DNA of 29,286 nucleotides from a virus: the IMG/VR virus record IMGVR_UViG_3300021964_000351, positions 1 to 29,286 of that record. One strand, written 5' to 3'. The notes under the pieces were generated by a model that was given only the letters and a program-made list of their open reading frames with translations, was not told where the DNA came from and searched no databases. A program made the translations under genes and the position numbers. Numbering within the stretch: position 1 is the stretch's first letter; the number at the start of each line of letters is the position of its first letter. Of this stretch, positions 22,906 through 29,286 are shown piece after piece.

Positions 22906-24612
22906 TTGGCTAAACAAAATTATCACGAATTTATAACTAGCAGAAATCCACTATACACAAAATATTATGATGACTGGCAGTTAGCAGTTCGTAGTTATTA
23001 TGGCGGACAAACATATCGCGATGGTAAATATCTAAAAGCATATGCTAGTGATTATAGTACTGGTGCTGAAACAATTAATACATATGATATAGATAGTGAA
23101 GGTAACACTATAGGCATCAGAAAAGCAGTAGCTCGTAATGTAAACACGCCACAAGAAGCAAACAACGGTGTTGATTTAAGTAACTATTATCAGGAAAAGT
23201 TAGCAAATGTTCCTGTATTCCCGTACACCAGATTATACATATCAGAATACAATGCAATGCTATTCAGAGTAGCACCACAAAGAACACTACCAGATACGCC
23301 AGAAGTAAACGCATTCTTAAACAATGCTGATGGTTCTCAAAATTCACTTAATGAATTTATGAGTCAGGTAGATACATTTACAAGTGCAATGGGAGTTGTA
23401 TGGGTAAGTTGCATTAAGCCCACAGACAGCCAGTATCCTAAATGGAGAATGCATAAACCAACAGATGTAACTAACTGGAGTTACAAGTACACCACGAGCG
23501 GAGATCTTGTACTAGATAAGATCGTAATACGCATAGCAGAAGATTATAACGCAGAAATTTATCAAGTAATAACAGACGATTACATAGACACTATATTTGT
23601 CGCAGTAGACCCGGACGAAGATATAATGGTACCAGAAGGTGCTGAATATATAGAAGGAGACGATGATTATGATGGATATCACAGAATACGCCAACCTAAT
23701 GAGTTAGGTACGGCCTCAATCGTAAGACCCGTGTATCAGAGCACGCCTATAGTACAAGGCATAGGGCATACGCCCATCTTTGATATCGCACAGATACAAC
23801 GTAGTGTTTACAGTCTCGCTGGAGAGCAATATAGTGCCGTGTCATATGGCCTACATGGTGTAAACGTAGTTGATGAAGAAACGTTTAATCGAAATGGATC
23901 AAGCGTGGGTGCAGAGCCTGGATCACTAGTGATAGTGGGTAGCAGTCTCGACGGGCAACCCAATTATACATATGAATTTGCAACACCAGATTTAAGCAGT
24001 CTGTCAGAAATAAGAACCATAATGGATCAGCAAATTGATAAGATGAACCAGGTTGCAATGATCAGATCAGAAGACCTAATCAAAGCAAGTAGAAGTGGTG
24101 CACAAATAGAGATGTACGACAGCAAATTAGAAGCATTTATCCGTAAAAAAGCAACAAGCCTGGAAAATGCAGAATATAACTTATGGAATATCTGGTTCGC
24201 CTGGATGGGACAAACAATGCCAGAGGATTTTGCAGTAAGTTATAACAGATTATACAATCTGAAAGGATTGGAACACGAAATTAAAGAAATAGATACATTA
24301 TTAAATGTATATGAAAGATACTCAGAAGTATTTGATGAAGAAGAATACACAATTAGAGACTATGAAACAGAAGCAGAAGCAGAGGCTGAAGCAAACAGAT
24401 TAGGAGGCACAGGCACTCACAGTCATACCAGAGAAGATGGACTGGTAACATATATGCCTTTTGCTACACATGAAGAGTATGAATTAAGATTAGAAATGAG
24501 TACAGGTGTTGATATGACAGAAGCACCAGAATTTAAGAAAGATTTACAAGATAAGTTGAAGACCAGATTAAAACAATTGGTAGATTCAACTTATACTAAT
24601 AATAGCCTGTAA
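22906..24612 (+). CDS. Portal protein
   Basis: A 568-residue protein, first gene of the head module. TTG start with GGAG seven bases upstream. The N-terminal part has mixed alpha/beta content, and residues about 375-420 form the long helical stretch with IRTIMDQQIDKMNQVAMIRSEDL (shown in part) typical of the portal stem and wing. The C-terminal region is acidic and helix-rich (EAEAEAEANRLGG) with HTHSH nearby. It forms the ring through which DNA enters. Identification rests on size, place between terminase and scaffold, and these features; no database search was possible. Confidence 0.8.
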   Translation: MAKQNYHEFITSRNPLYTKYYDDWQLAVRSYYGGQTYRDGKYLKAYASDYSTGAETINTYDIDSEGNTIGIRKAVARNVNTPQEANNGVDLSNYYQEKLANVPVFPYTRLYISEYNAMLFRVAPQRTLPDTPEVNAFLNNADGSQNSLNEFMSQVDTFTSAMGVVWVSCIKPTDSQYPKWRMHKPTDVTNWSYKYTTSGDLVLDKIVIRIAEDYNAEIYQVITDDYIDTIFVAVDPDEDIMVPEGAEYIEGDDDYDGYHRIRQPNELGTASIVRPVYQSTPIVQGIGHTPIFDIAQIQRSVYSLAGEQYSAVSYGLHGVNVVDEETFNRNGSSVGAEPGSLVIVGSSLDGQPNYTYEFATPDLSSLSEIRTIMDQQIDKMNQVAMIRSEDLIKASRSGAQIEMYDSKLEAFIRKKATSLENAEYNLWNIWFAWMGQTMPEDFAVSYNRLYNLKGLEHEIKEIDTLLNVYERYSEVFDEEEYTIRDYETEAEAEAEANRLGGTGTHSHTREDGLVTYMPFATHEEYELRLEMSTGVDMTEAPEFKKDLQDKLKTRLKQLVDSTYTNNSL

Positions 24613-24624
24613 AAAGGCAAGGTA

Positions 24625-24656
24625 GGGGGTAACCCCGTAAACGAAAATACGTTTAC
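24625..24656 (+). promoter_or_regulatory. Two abutting hairpins in scaffold leader
   Basis: GGGG-GTAA-CCCC (24625-24636, GNRA loop) is followed without a gap by GTAAACG-AAAATA-CGTTTAC (24637-24656). They lie between the portal stop and the AAGGAG site of the scaffold gene. Similar tandem hairpins precede the capsid gene. Confidence 0.6.
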
Positions 24657-24676
24657 TTCTACGATTAAAGGAGATA

Positions 24677-25522
24677 ATGATGGAAGCATCAAATGACACG
24701 GCAGTTCAGCCCGAAATAGTTGAACCAGTAACAGATTCTGCAAATCCTGTCGCTACTGAGCAATCAGTTGCAACTGAGACTAAATCTGATAATAACACAA
24801 CACCCAGTGTTGAGGTCAAGGACGGAAAGACTTATGTTAATGGCATAAGACAATACAGCAGAGATGATGTAAATAAAATATCCGCTAATGCTAAAAACGA
24901 AGTTCAAAAGAATATTCTTAATGAGCTTAATGTAGATAGCATAGACCAAGTGAAACAAGTTGTTTCTACCCTTCAAGAGGTAAATCCTAATGAAGGTAGT
25001 AGCCTAAACGTTGACTCATTGAGAGATGCAGTTAAAAAACGTGAAGCCACAGTAGAAGAACTTAAATCACAAGTAAACAGTCTTAAGACTGACTTGATGT
25101 TGAAAGACCATATGGGTCAATTGCAAAATGCTATGCCAGGTAACTGGTCAGCACAACAGAAAGAATCTGTAATCAAATTAATGAAAGCAGATGGTATGTT
25201 AGCAGTAGAAGGTGATACATTTGCTATAAGAAACGGAAACGACTTCTTAACAACAGATGGAGAAACACCAGATTATGCTAAAGCAATTGAACTTGTAGGT
25301 AAGGATAAATTAGGTCTATCTTTTGGTAAAAAAGGTGTTGACGTACAGTACGGTGAAACAGGGTTAACTGATTCAGGACAAGGTCCTAAAGCATATAGCA
25401 CTGATAAAGTAAACACTGATACTGAATACAGATCGGCGTATATGAGAATACGTCACAATCAGCCTGGTTTAGCAAAATCCAGTATAACCGACGCAATGGT
25501 TAAAAAGGAAATGCAAAGATAA
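24677..25522 (+). CDS. Capsid scaffold-like protein
   Basis: A 281-residue protein between portal and capsid genes. The N-terminal 50 residues are acidic and low in hydrophobics. Residues about 115-140 form a coiled coil (DAVKKREATVEELKSQVNSL in part). The C-terminus is basic (IRHNQPGLAKSS...KKEMQR). This is the usual plan of a scaffolding protein that fills the procapsid and leaves or is cleaved. No protease catalytic motif is seen, and no separate prohead protease gene is recognised. The start is MM, with AAGGAGA upstream. Confidence 0.75.
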   Translation: MMEASNDTAVQPEIVEPVTDSANPVATEQSVATETKSDNNTTPSVEVKDGKTYVNGIRQYSRDDVNKISANAKNEVQKNILNELNVDSIDQVKQVVSTLQEVNPNEGSSLNVDSLRDAVKKREATVEELKSQVNSLKTDLMLKDHMGQLQNAMPGNWSAQQKESVIKLMKADGMLAVEGDTFAIRNGNDFLTTDGETPDYAKAIELVGKDKLGLSFGKKGVDVQYGETGLTDSGQGPKAYSTDKVNTDTEYRSAYMRIRHNQPGLAKSSITDAMVKKEMQR

Positions 25523-25534
25523 GGCAGGATAACC

Positions 25535-25592
25535 GAATTAGATTAATCTAATTCAGACGATAAAATAAAAATACTTAAAACAATTTAAGTAT
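25535..25592 (+). promoter_or_regulatory. Capsid gene leader: 20-bp palindrome and 9-bp hairpin
   Basis: A perfect 20-bp palindrome at 25535-25554 (GAATTAGATT and its complement) is followed by ATACTTAAA-ACAA-TTTAAGTAT (25571-25592, perfect 9-bp stem). AGGAGA follows at about 25597. Stable 5' stems like these can protect a highly expressed capsid mRNA. The 15-mer AAATAAAAATACTTA at 25563-25577 also occurs at 16296-16310. Confidence 0.65.
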
Positions 25593-25608
25593 CTACAGGA
25601 GAAATATT

Positions 25609-26508
25609 ATGGCCTATTCAACAGGTTCAGATACAATTGCTCAAATGTATGCAGACATCGTTCAAGATTTAGTACCGTACTATCTTGACAAAACGTTACT
25701 ACAGAACTCTGCTATCATCAGAATGCAATTAAACGTAGAAGGACAAGGCGGTGGACAAATTAGAATTCCAGTTGCTAACCTTCCTACAGGTGCGGCTACT
25801 GTGGCAGAAGGTGCTAGTATATTAGCGGCTTCAAACAGTAATTTAACACCAACAGCGGCAAATATCGTATTTGCTAAAAGAGGTTCTGCTTCAGACATAA
25901 CACAAGAAGCAGTAGAAGATGGATTATTTGATAACGTAGTTGGTTCAACACTAGACAGACTGTCAGGTGTTTTAGCAACAAGCACAGATAGTGCTGGTAC
26001 GGCTCAGATGAAAACATCTTTCACGAACAACGATGGTGTAACAGGTGCTAACGCAGACTTTACACAATCATTCATTATGTCACCAGACGCAATGGCATTC
26101 GGTTCAACTAGAACACCTACAGTCAACACATGGTTTAACCCTAACCTTGACCTACATGAGTTCAGAGCAACAACTAGAAATGGCTTTACAGTACTAGATG
26201 ACAGATTTGGTAGAACAATTAAATCAGCAGTATTAGGCGGAACAGAAGCAGAAGCAAACGTACAAGCAGTAGCACAAAGTGTTGCACATTTACGTTCAGT
26301 TAATGCACCAGTTGGCGCAGACGGAAATTACGTTGGTGTAATTGATGCAGGGCTGGAGCTCTCCATTAATAAACAAATTTCTGGAGTTGGTGGAGCAACA
26401 ATTGGAGCACTAAGTGATATCGGTAATAATGCATTGAGAAACGCATTTGCATCAGTATTAGCAGGATGTACTCTATATAGAAGTAATCTATTACCAGACG
26501 CATCTTAA
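25609..26508 (+). CDS. Major capsid protein
   Basis: A 299-residue protein behind a strong leader, with AGGAGA upstream. N-terminal SGSDTIAQMYADIVQDLVPYYLDKTLLQNSAI-type helix (shown in part) then PVANLPTGAATVAEGASI, a glycine-rich loop and a domain resembling the P-domain, as in HK97-fold coat proteins. It lies directly after the scaffold and before the connector. Codon use is the most regular in the genome, which fits high expression. The HK97 fold is inferred from size and gene order. Confidence 0.85.
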   Translation: MAYSTGSDTIAQMYADIVQDLVPYYLDKTLLQNSAIIRMQLNVEGQGGGQIRIPVANLPTGAATVAEGASILAASNSNLTPTAANIVFAKRGSASDITQEAVEDGLFDNVVGSTLDRLSGVLATSTDSAGTAQMKTSFTNNDGVTGANADFTQSFIMSPDAMAFGSTRTPTVNTWFNPNLDLHEFRATTRNGFTVLDDRFGRTIKSAVLGGTEAEANVQAVAQSVAHLRSVNAPVGADGNYVGVIDAGLELSINKQISGVGGATIGALSDIGNNALRNAFASVLAGCTLYRSNLLPDAS

Positions 26509-26525
26509 TTGAGGAGTAAATTGAT

Positions 26526-27098
26526 ATGGCATTTATAACAGACGGCGGAGGTAATGTAATCTCTTTTGCAGAATACACCGATGTAGTACAAAAAGACCAA
26601 CGTATATTCGAGAGTAATAACCTTAAGATACCAGAGGAATCAGGTTTCGTGAGTGTACAAGACTATGTAGAAAATATGTTGCAAAAAAGTACTGATCGTA
26701 TACTGTTAAAAATGAAAACATCAGCATGGTGGGCCACTTATAACAATTATACAGGTAATACCTTTGAATTTAACAACTTGCCTAGTGTAAACCCAAATCG
26801 TATAGATCCAGGTAACACATTAGGTAGACAGCAACAATTTACAGATATGACTGTTTACTATTGTATTAAGGAATACATCGCGCCACTGTTTGCCGAATTC
26901 GGTAATGACGAGTCACCAGAAGTAGCAAAAATAACATATTATGACGCAAAATTTAATGATATCTTTACAGAATTATTAAGTGTAGCAGATTTCTATGATG
27001 CGGATGGAGACGGCACCGTAGAAGCCGATGAGAAGTTAACTACTTTCGTGCGTACAAGACGTTCAAGATCTAAAAATACTATAGTGGTGGTTAGATAA
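26526..27098 (+). CDS. Head-tail connector protein with EF-hand loop
   Basis: A 190-residue protein in the position of the adaptor (gp6/gp15-like) that sits below the portal. The C-terminal part contains DADGDGTVEADE at residues 158-169, an exact canonical EF-hand calcium loop (Asp1, Asp3, Asp5, Gly6, Glu12). The rest is helical with a WWATYNNYTG segment. The stop overlaps the next start by one base. Calcium binding at the neck would be unusual; it is a prediction from the motif. Confidence 0.75.
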   Translation: MAFITDGGGNVISFAEYTDVVQKDQRIFESNNLKIPEESGFVSVQDYVENMLQKSTDRILLKMKTSAWWATYNNYTGNTFEFNNLPSVNPNRIDPGNTLGRQQQFTDMTVYYCIKEYIAPLFAEFGNDESPEVAKITYYDAKFNDIFTELLSVADFYDADGDGTVEADEKLTTFVRTRRSRSKNTIVVVR

Positions 27099-27496
27099 TG
27101 TCAGTAAGATCAGATTTAATAACTCAGATCACTACTAATTTATCTGGGCACTCAGATATTAACATATCACAAGAGTTACCGTTCGATTCGGGCGGTAACC
27201 CTTTATATGAAAAGAACCCGAACGTTGTGTATGTAGATGAGCAAGACATAGTCGTAGAACAGTTATACAGAACCCTGGATCAGGGCAATGTTAACCAGAC
27301 TACTACTACTGTAAATGCTTATTTAAGTACAGATGCTAAAAATCAATTTACAGATATAAACACCGTTGTTTCTAATCTTCTTATAGCCAGAAACGTTGTC
27401 ACAAATGTTACTGATAGTAATAGTGATTATGAGACTGATATAGAAGACGACACAATAACGTATACGTTCGCGTATACATTTACAACTACCATATAG
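27098..27496 (+). CDS. Putative tail terminator / tail completion protein
   Basis: A 132-residue protein between the connector and the major tail protein. It begins with a helix (VRSDLITQITTNLSGH) and then beta strands, ending with a Thr-rich strand (TITYTFAYTFTTTI). Gene order matches lambda gpU-type tail terminators or HK97 gp10 neighbours. No decisive motif is seen; the function is from context. Confidence 0.6.
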   Translation: MSVRSDLITQITTNLSGHSDINISQELPFDSGGNPLYEKNPNVVYVDEQDIVVEQLYRTLDQGNVNQTTTTVNAYLSTDAKNQFTDINTVVSNLLIARNVVTNVTDSNSDYETDIEDDTITYTFAYTFTTTI

Positions 27497-27506
27497 GAGA
27501 AATACA

Positions 27507-27989
27507 ATGGCAGTAATAAACGTAACAAACGGTACACAAGCAATCCTCACATTAGGGTATGATCTAGCAACCTCAGTTCCTGGAAACGCAGGCGGACTAG
27601 TAGTCCCTTTCGTACAGGATATCACAGTAAACGCAACACCTGGAACAGTAAGATATTCAACACTGGATTCTACAAGTTCTAGTGCATTTACAACAGTAAA
27701 CGAAAATAGTATTTCACTCAACTTATTAGTTGATGAAACAGTCATGTTCGGTGATAGTAGCGGAAACGTTAACACCGTAATTGACAAAGGACTATTCGGT
27801 ACAAGTACTTCTAAAGACGAAATATTCTTTAGTGTTTCTGTAACAGGAACAGGTAACTCTGGTGATATCTACATAGCAGGAAAAGGTTTTATTGGTGGAT
27901 TGGCACCTACAGCATCTATTGACGGTGCAGTATGGCTATCCCCTTGCGAAATCATCGTTAATGGTGAATTGACAAAAACCGTAGAGTAA
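27507..27989 (+). CDS. Major tail protein
   Basis: A 160-residue beta-rich protein with AGGAGA upstream. It begins AVINVTNGTQAILTLGYDLAT and has several Thr/Val/Gly-rich strands, as expected for a tail tube protein. It is followed at once by a strong terminator, which would give high levels of this transcript. It forms the tube rings; position before the chaperone and tape measure genes supports the call. Confidence 0.8.
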   Translation: MAVINVTNGTQAILTLGYDLATSVPGNAGGLVVPFVQDITVNATPGTVRYSTLDSTSSSAFTTVNENSISLNLLVDETVMFGDSSGNVNTVIDKGLFGTSTSKDEIFFSVSVTGTGNSGDIYIAGKGFIGGLAPTASIDGAVWLSPCEIIVNGELTKTVE

Positions 27990-28005
27990 TAACTTTATAA
28001 CTATG

Positions 28006-28036
28006 ACACCCTCATTATTTGGGGGTGTTATATTTT
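28006..28036 (+). terminator. Rho-independent terminator after the major tail protein
   Basis: ACACCCTC at 28006-28013 pairs with GGGGGTGT at 28021-28028 (one T-G), loop ATTATTT, followed by TATATTTT. It would end most transcripts coming from the capsid and tube genes and lower expression of later tail genes. Confidence 0.8.
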
Positions 28037-28046
28037 AGGAGAAAAT

Positions 28047-28298
28047 ATGGAACACAGATGGATGAAATTATTCGTAAATGGTGTATGGACCAGACCTGAT
28101 AGAACTATTAAGGTTAATGGTGTAGAACACGATATGGATGAGTATGCAAAACAGCACGGTATTGAACTACCAGATGCTAAAAAAAGCAAAAAAACAATAA
28201 ATACAGATGTAGAGGATAAACATGAAGATATGGAACGATCACACGACACCAGAAATACTGAAGTCGATGGAGATGGAGATAGCGAAGGCACAGAATGA
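28047..28298 (+). CDS. Small hypothetical protein of the tail operon
   Basis: An 83-residue protein directly after the terminator, with AGGAGA upstream. It has a folded-looking start (LFVNGVWTRPDRTIKVNGVEHDMDEYAKQHGIELP in part), which resembles short marine phage proteins with VNGVEHDxDEYAxxHGIELP. Its C-terminal half is charged and probably disordered. The function is unknown. It overlaps the next small gene by 77 bases in another frame. Confidence 0.65.
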   Translation: MEHRWMKLFVNGVWTRPDRTIKVNGVEHDMDEYAKQHGIELPDAKKSKKTINTDVEDKHEDMERSHDTRNTEVDGDGDSEGTE

Positions 28299-28398
28299 AG
28301 TAAAGTGTGCCAAGCGAGATGTTGAAAAAGCATCAAACAGATTAGCATTCGTAAGTAGTGCTATACAACATTTAAACAATAGAGATATACAGGAGTAA
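28222..28398 (+). CDS. Small coiled-coil protein
   Basis: A 58-residue protein from ATG 28222 with AGAGGA upstream. It is one long helix with heptad-like charge and hydrophobic spacing (EILKSMEMEIAKAQNEV, VEKASNRLAFVSSAIQHL). It overlaps the 28047 gene by 77 bases and ends three bases before the chaperone start, where its own stop region supplies the ribosome-binding site (AGGAG). Function unknown. Confidence 0.6.
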   Translation: MKIWNDHTTPEILKSMEMEIAKAQNEVKCAKRDVEKASNRLAFVSSAIQHLNNRDIQE

Positions 28399-28401
28399 GA
28401 T

Positions 28402-28698
28402 ATGAAATTATCAGAATTAGCGGCAAAACCCCAATTAAAAGAAATCCAAATAGATGACAAGGACATCGTAAAAGAATACGGTGATGTATTGTCATTCTTC
28501 GTTATGGATAGATTACCAATAGAAACATATACAAAATTAGCCAGTGTAAAGACTGAAGATCCTGGTGAAATGTATAATGTTATAAAAGATCTAATTTTAG
28601 ACGAAGATGGTATGCCAGTTATGGCAGATGGTAATGTATTACCTATGGATGTAATGACAGCCGCAGTATTAAAAGTAACTGAATCGCTGGGAAAGTAA
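28402..28698 (+). CDS. Tail assembly chaperone, G-like short form
   Basis: A 98-residue protein located before the tape measure, the position of lambda gpG. It begins MKLSELAAKPQLKEIQIDD and contains YGDVLSFFVMDRLPIETYTKLA. It is the unshifted product of a programmed frameshift pair; its last sense codon is AAG directly after the slippery site and before TAA. It should bind the tape measure during tail assembly. Confidence 0.8.
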   Translation: MKLSELAAKPQLKEIQIDDKDIVKEYGDVLSFFVMDRLPIETYTKLASVKTEDPGEMYNVIKDLILDEDGMPVMADGNVLPMDVMTAAVLKVTESLGK

Positions 28699-28964
28699 CA
28701 GAAACGCCGTTTCTTGATAAAAGAGAAAGCCAGTTAATAGTAGTTATTAACGATATGGCTCAGGCATATGGTATGTTGCCTAGTGAAATACTAGAAAAAG
28801 CAACTACACAAGATTTAATGATATACAATAATGCTAATATGATTAAATATAGAGAAGATAAAAAGTCAAGAGGTGAAAGCATATCAGATACATTTAGCCA
28901 ATCACAGTTAGATGATATTTGGAATAAAACAAAGGGACAAGATGGCCTTAAAAGTAAACGATAG
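28402..28964 (+). CDS. Tail assembly chaperone, GT-like -1 frameshift fusion
   Basis: A -1 shift at GGGAAAG (28689-28695) joins the 98-residue G-like part to a downstream frame that is open from before 28698 to TAG 28962-28964, giving 187 residues. The downstream frame has no ribosome-binding site before its first ATG (28755), which argues for production by frameshifting. The T part (MAQAYGMLPSEILEKATTQDLMIYNN in part) matches the YGxLPSEIL...T.xxD pattern of T-like domains. Lambda uses the same heptamer for its G/GT pair. Confidence 0.85.
28689..28695 (+). promoter_or_regulatory. Programmed -1 frameshift slippery site GGGAAAG
   Basis: Zero frame reads CTG-GGA-AAG-TAA. The heptamer G-GGA-AAG allows both tRNAs to slip back to GGG-AAA, avoiding the stop at 28696-28698. 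It is identical to the heptamer at the lambda G-T junction. Confidence 0.85.
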
Positions 28965-29286
28965 AATATATAAACGTAAAATTAAAAAGTTAAGAAAATA
29001 TATTGCTACTCGTTTGCCTAAAGAGACATTAGATGAATTTAAAAAGAACACTCCAGTAGATCGAGGAAATGCTAGAAGAAAGACTAAAATTAAAAATAAG
29101 TCTAAAAAAGGATTTACAATTATTGGAGATTATGATTATTCAGGTGTTATAGATCAGGGGAAATATCCTAATCCTCCTGTTAATGGGACTGGAAAAACAA
29201 GAGGTGGATATAGTACACAATCACCTAAAGGTATGACTGAACCTACGCTGAATATGATTAGAAAGAAAATTAAGAAATTTATAGGG
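28942..29286 (+). CDS. HK97 gp10-like neck/tail-completion protein, N-terminal part
   Basis: ATG at 28942, overlapping the T frame stop (28962-28964) by 23 bases. The gene runs off the end and continues at the left end of the window, giving 117 residues across the join. The motif TPVDRGNARRKT (about residues 37-48) is the typical TPVDTGxLRxS pattern of gp10/HK97-like tail-completion proteins. It is followed by a DYDYSGVIDQG strand region and a basic C-terminal helix. In lambda-like order such a gene usually lies before the major tail protein; here it is after the chaperone and before the tape measure. Confidence 0.85.
   Translation, partial: MALKVNDRIYKRKIKKLRKYIATRLPKETLDEFKKNTPVDRGNARRKTKIKNKSKKGFTIIGDYDYSGVIDQGKYPNPPVNGTGKTRGGYSTQSPKGMTEPTLNMIRKKIKKFIG
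29102..29286. repeat. Direct terminal repeat, right copy (circular overlap)
   Basis: Copy of 1-185, identical except for one silent base (G at 29160 versus A at 59). It shows that the window is one full circular unit plus overlap. Confidence 0.95.

Noticed and set aside
1117-28466. Minus-strand open frames of 60-154 codons across the whole genome
   Set aside because: They lie opposite well-supported + strand genes, have hydrophobic or low-complexity translations typical of shadow frames, and lack ribosome-binding sites. No minus-strand gene is supported.
1-29286. CRISPR array, insertion sequence, integrase/att site
   Set aside because: No regularly spaced direct repeats with unique spacers, no transposase or integrase reading frame, and no tRNA fragment that could be an attachment site.

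Overview
The window reads as one essentially complete, AT-rich genome of a small tailed phage with a long non-contractile tail (siphovirus-like), probably marine and from a metagenome. The last 185 bases (29102-29286) repeat the first 185 bases (1-185) with a single silent difference, so the sequence closes into a circle of about 29,101 bp. One gene (an HK97 gp10-like neck/tail-completion protein) runs across the join. Every gene I can support is on the + strand. The marine origin is an inference from family resemblance: repeated tail-fibre units (AEGTNLYYT, TNAQAQAFIQ, GDGSQLTNLP), a short GGKGS...NWxxIFGK protein and a tiny Lys/Gly peptide all resemble proteins of uncultured marine phages.

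Layout, read around the circle. Packaging and early/accessory block: ParB-domain DNA methyltransferase (16727), terminase small (18096) and large (18590) subunits, then a run of small unknown genes (19829-22521) with a second methyltransferase-like protein and a two-helix membrane protein. A hairpin-rich non-coding segment with terminators (22522-22905) follows. Head: portal, scaffold-like protein, major capsid protein, EF-hand-containing connector, putative tail terminator. Tail: major tail protein, a strong terminator, two small genes, tail assembly chaperone G with a -1 frameshift extension GT at a lambda-type GGGAAAG site, gp10-like protein, tape measure, two paralogous minor tail proteins, an L/DUF2163-like protein, a GNAT acetyltransferase, a J-like tip protein, a tail-assembly-chaperone-domain protein, a small structural protein and a 1638-residue repeat-built fibre. 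After the fibre come a cluster of very small genes (basic peptide, amphipathic 22-mer, SHOCT-like, XhlA-like) and a second control region (13800-13950) with tandem 9-mers, a perfect 14-bp palindrome and a consensus sigma-70 promoter. That promoter drives three genes, one with two helix-turn-helix-like repeats. A further 347-base structured non-coding segment lies at 16026-16372.

How it works together: head, tail and packaging modules are complete, but I recognise no polymerase, helicase, primase, integrase, repressor or endolysin. Replication must therefore rest on the host or on unrecognised proteins. Regulation appears to use RNA structure and short repeated elements (GATAAATA, tandem hairpins before the scaffold and capsid genes). 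The best candidates for something new are the two structured non-coding segments, the 13.8-kb control region, and the GATAAATA motif that recurs at transcription-unit boundaries.
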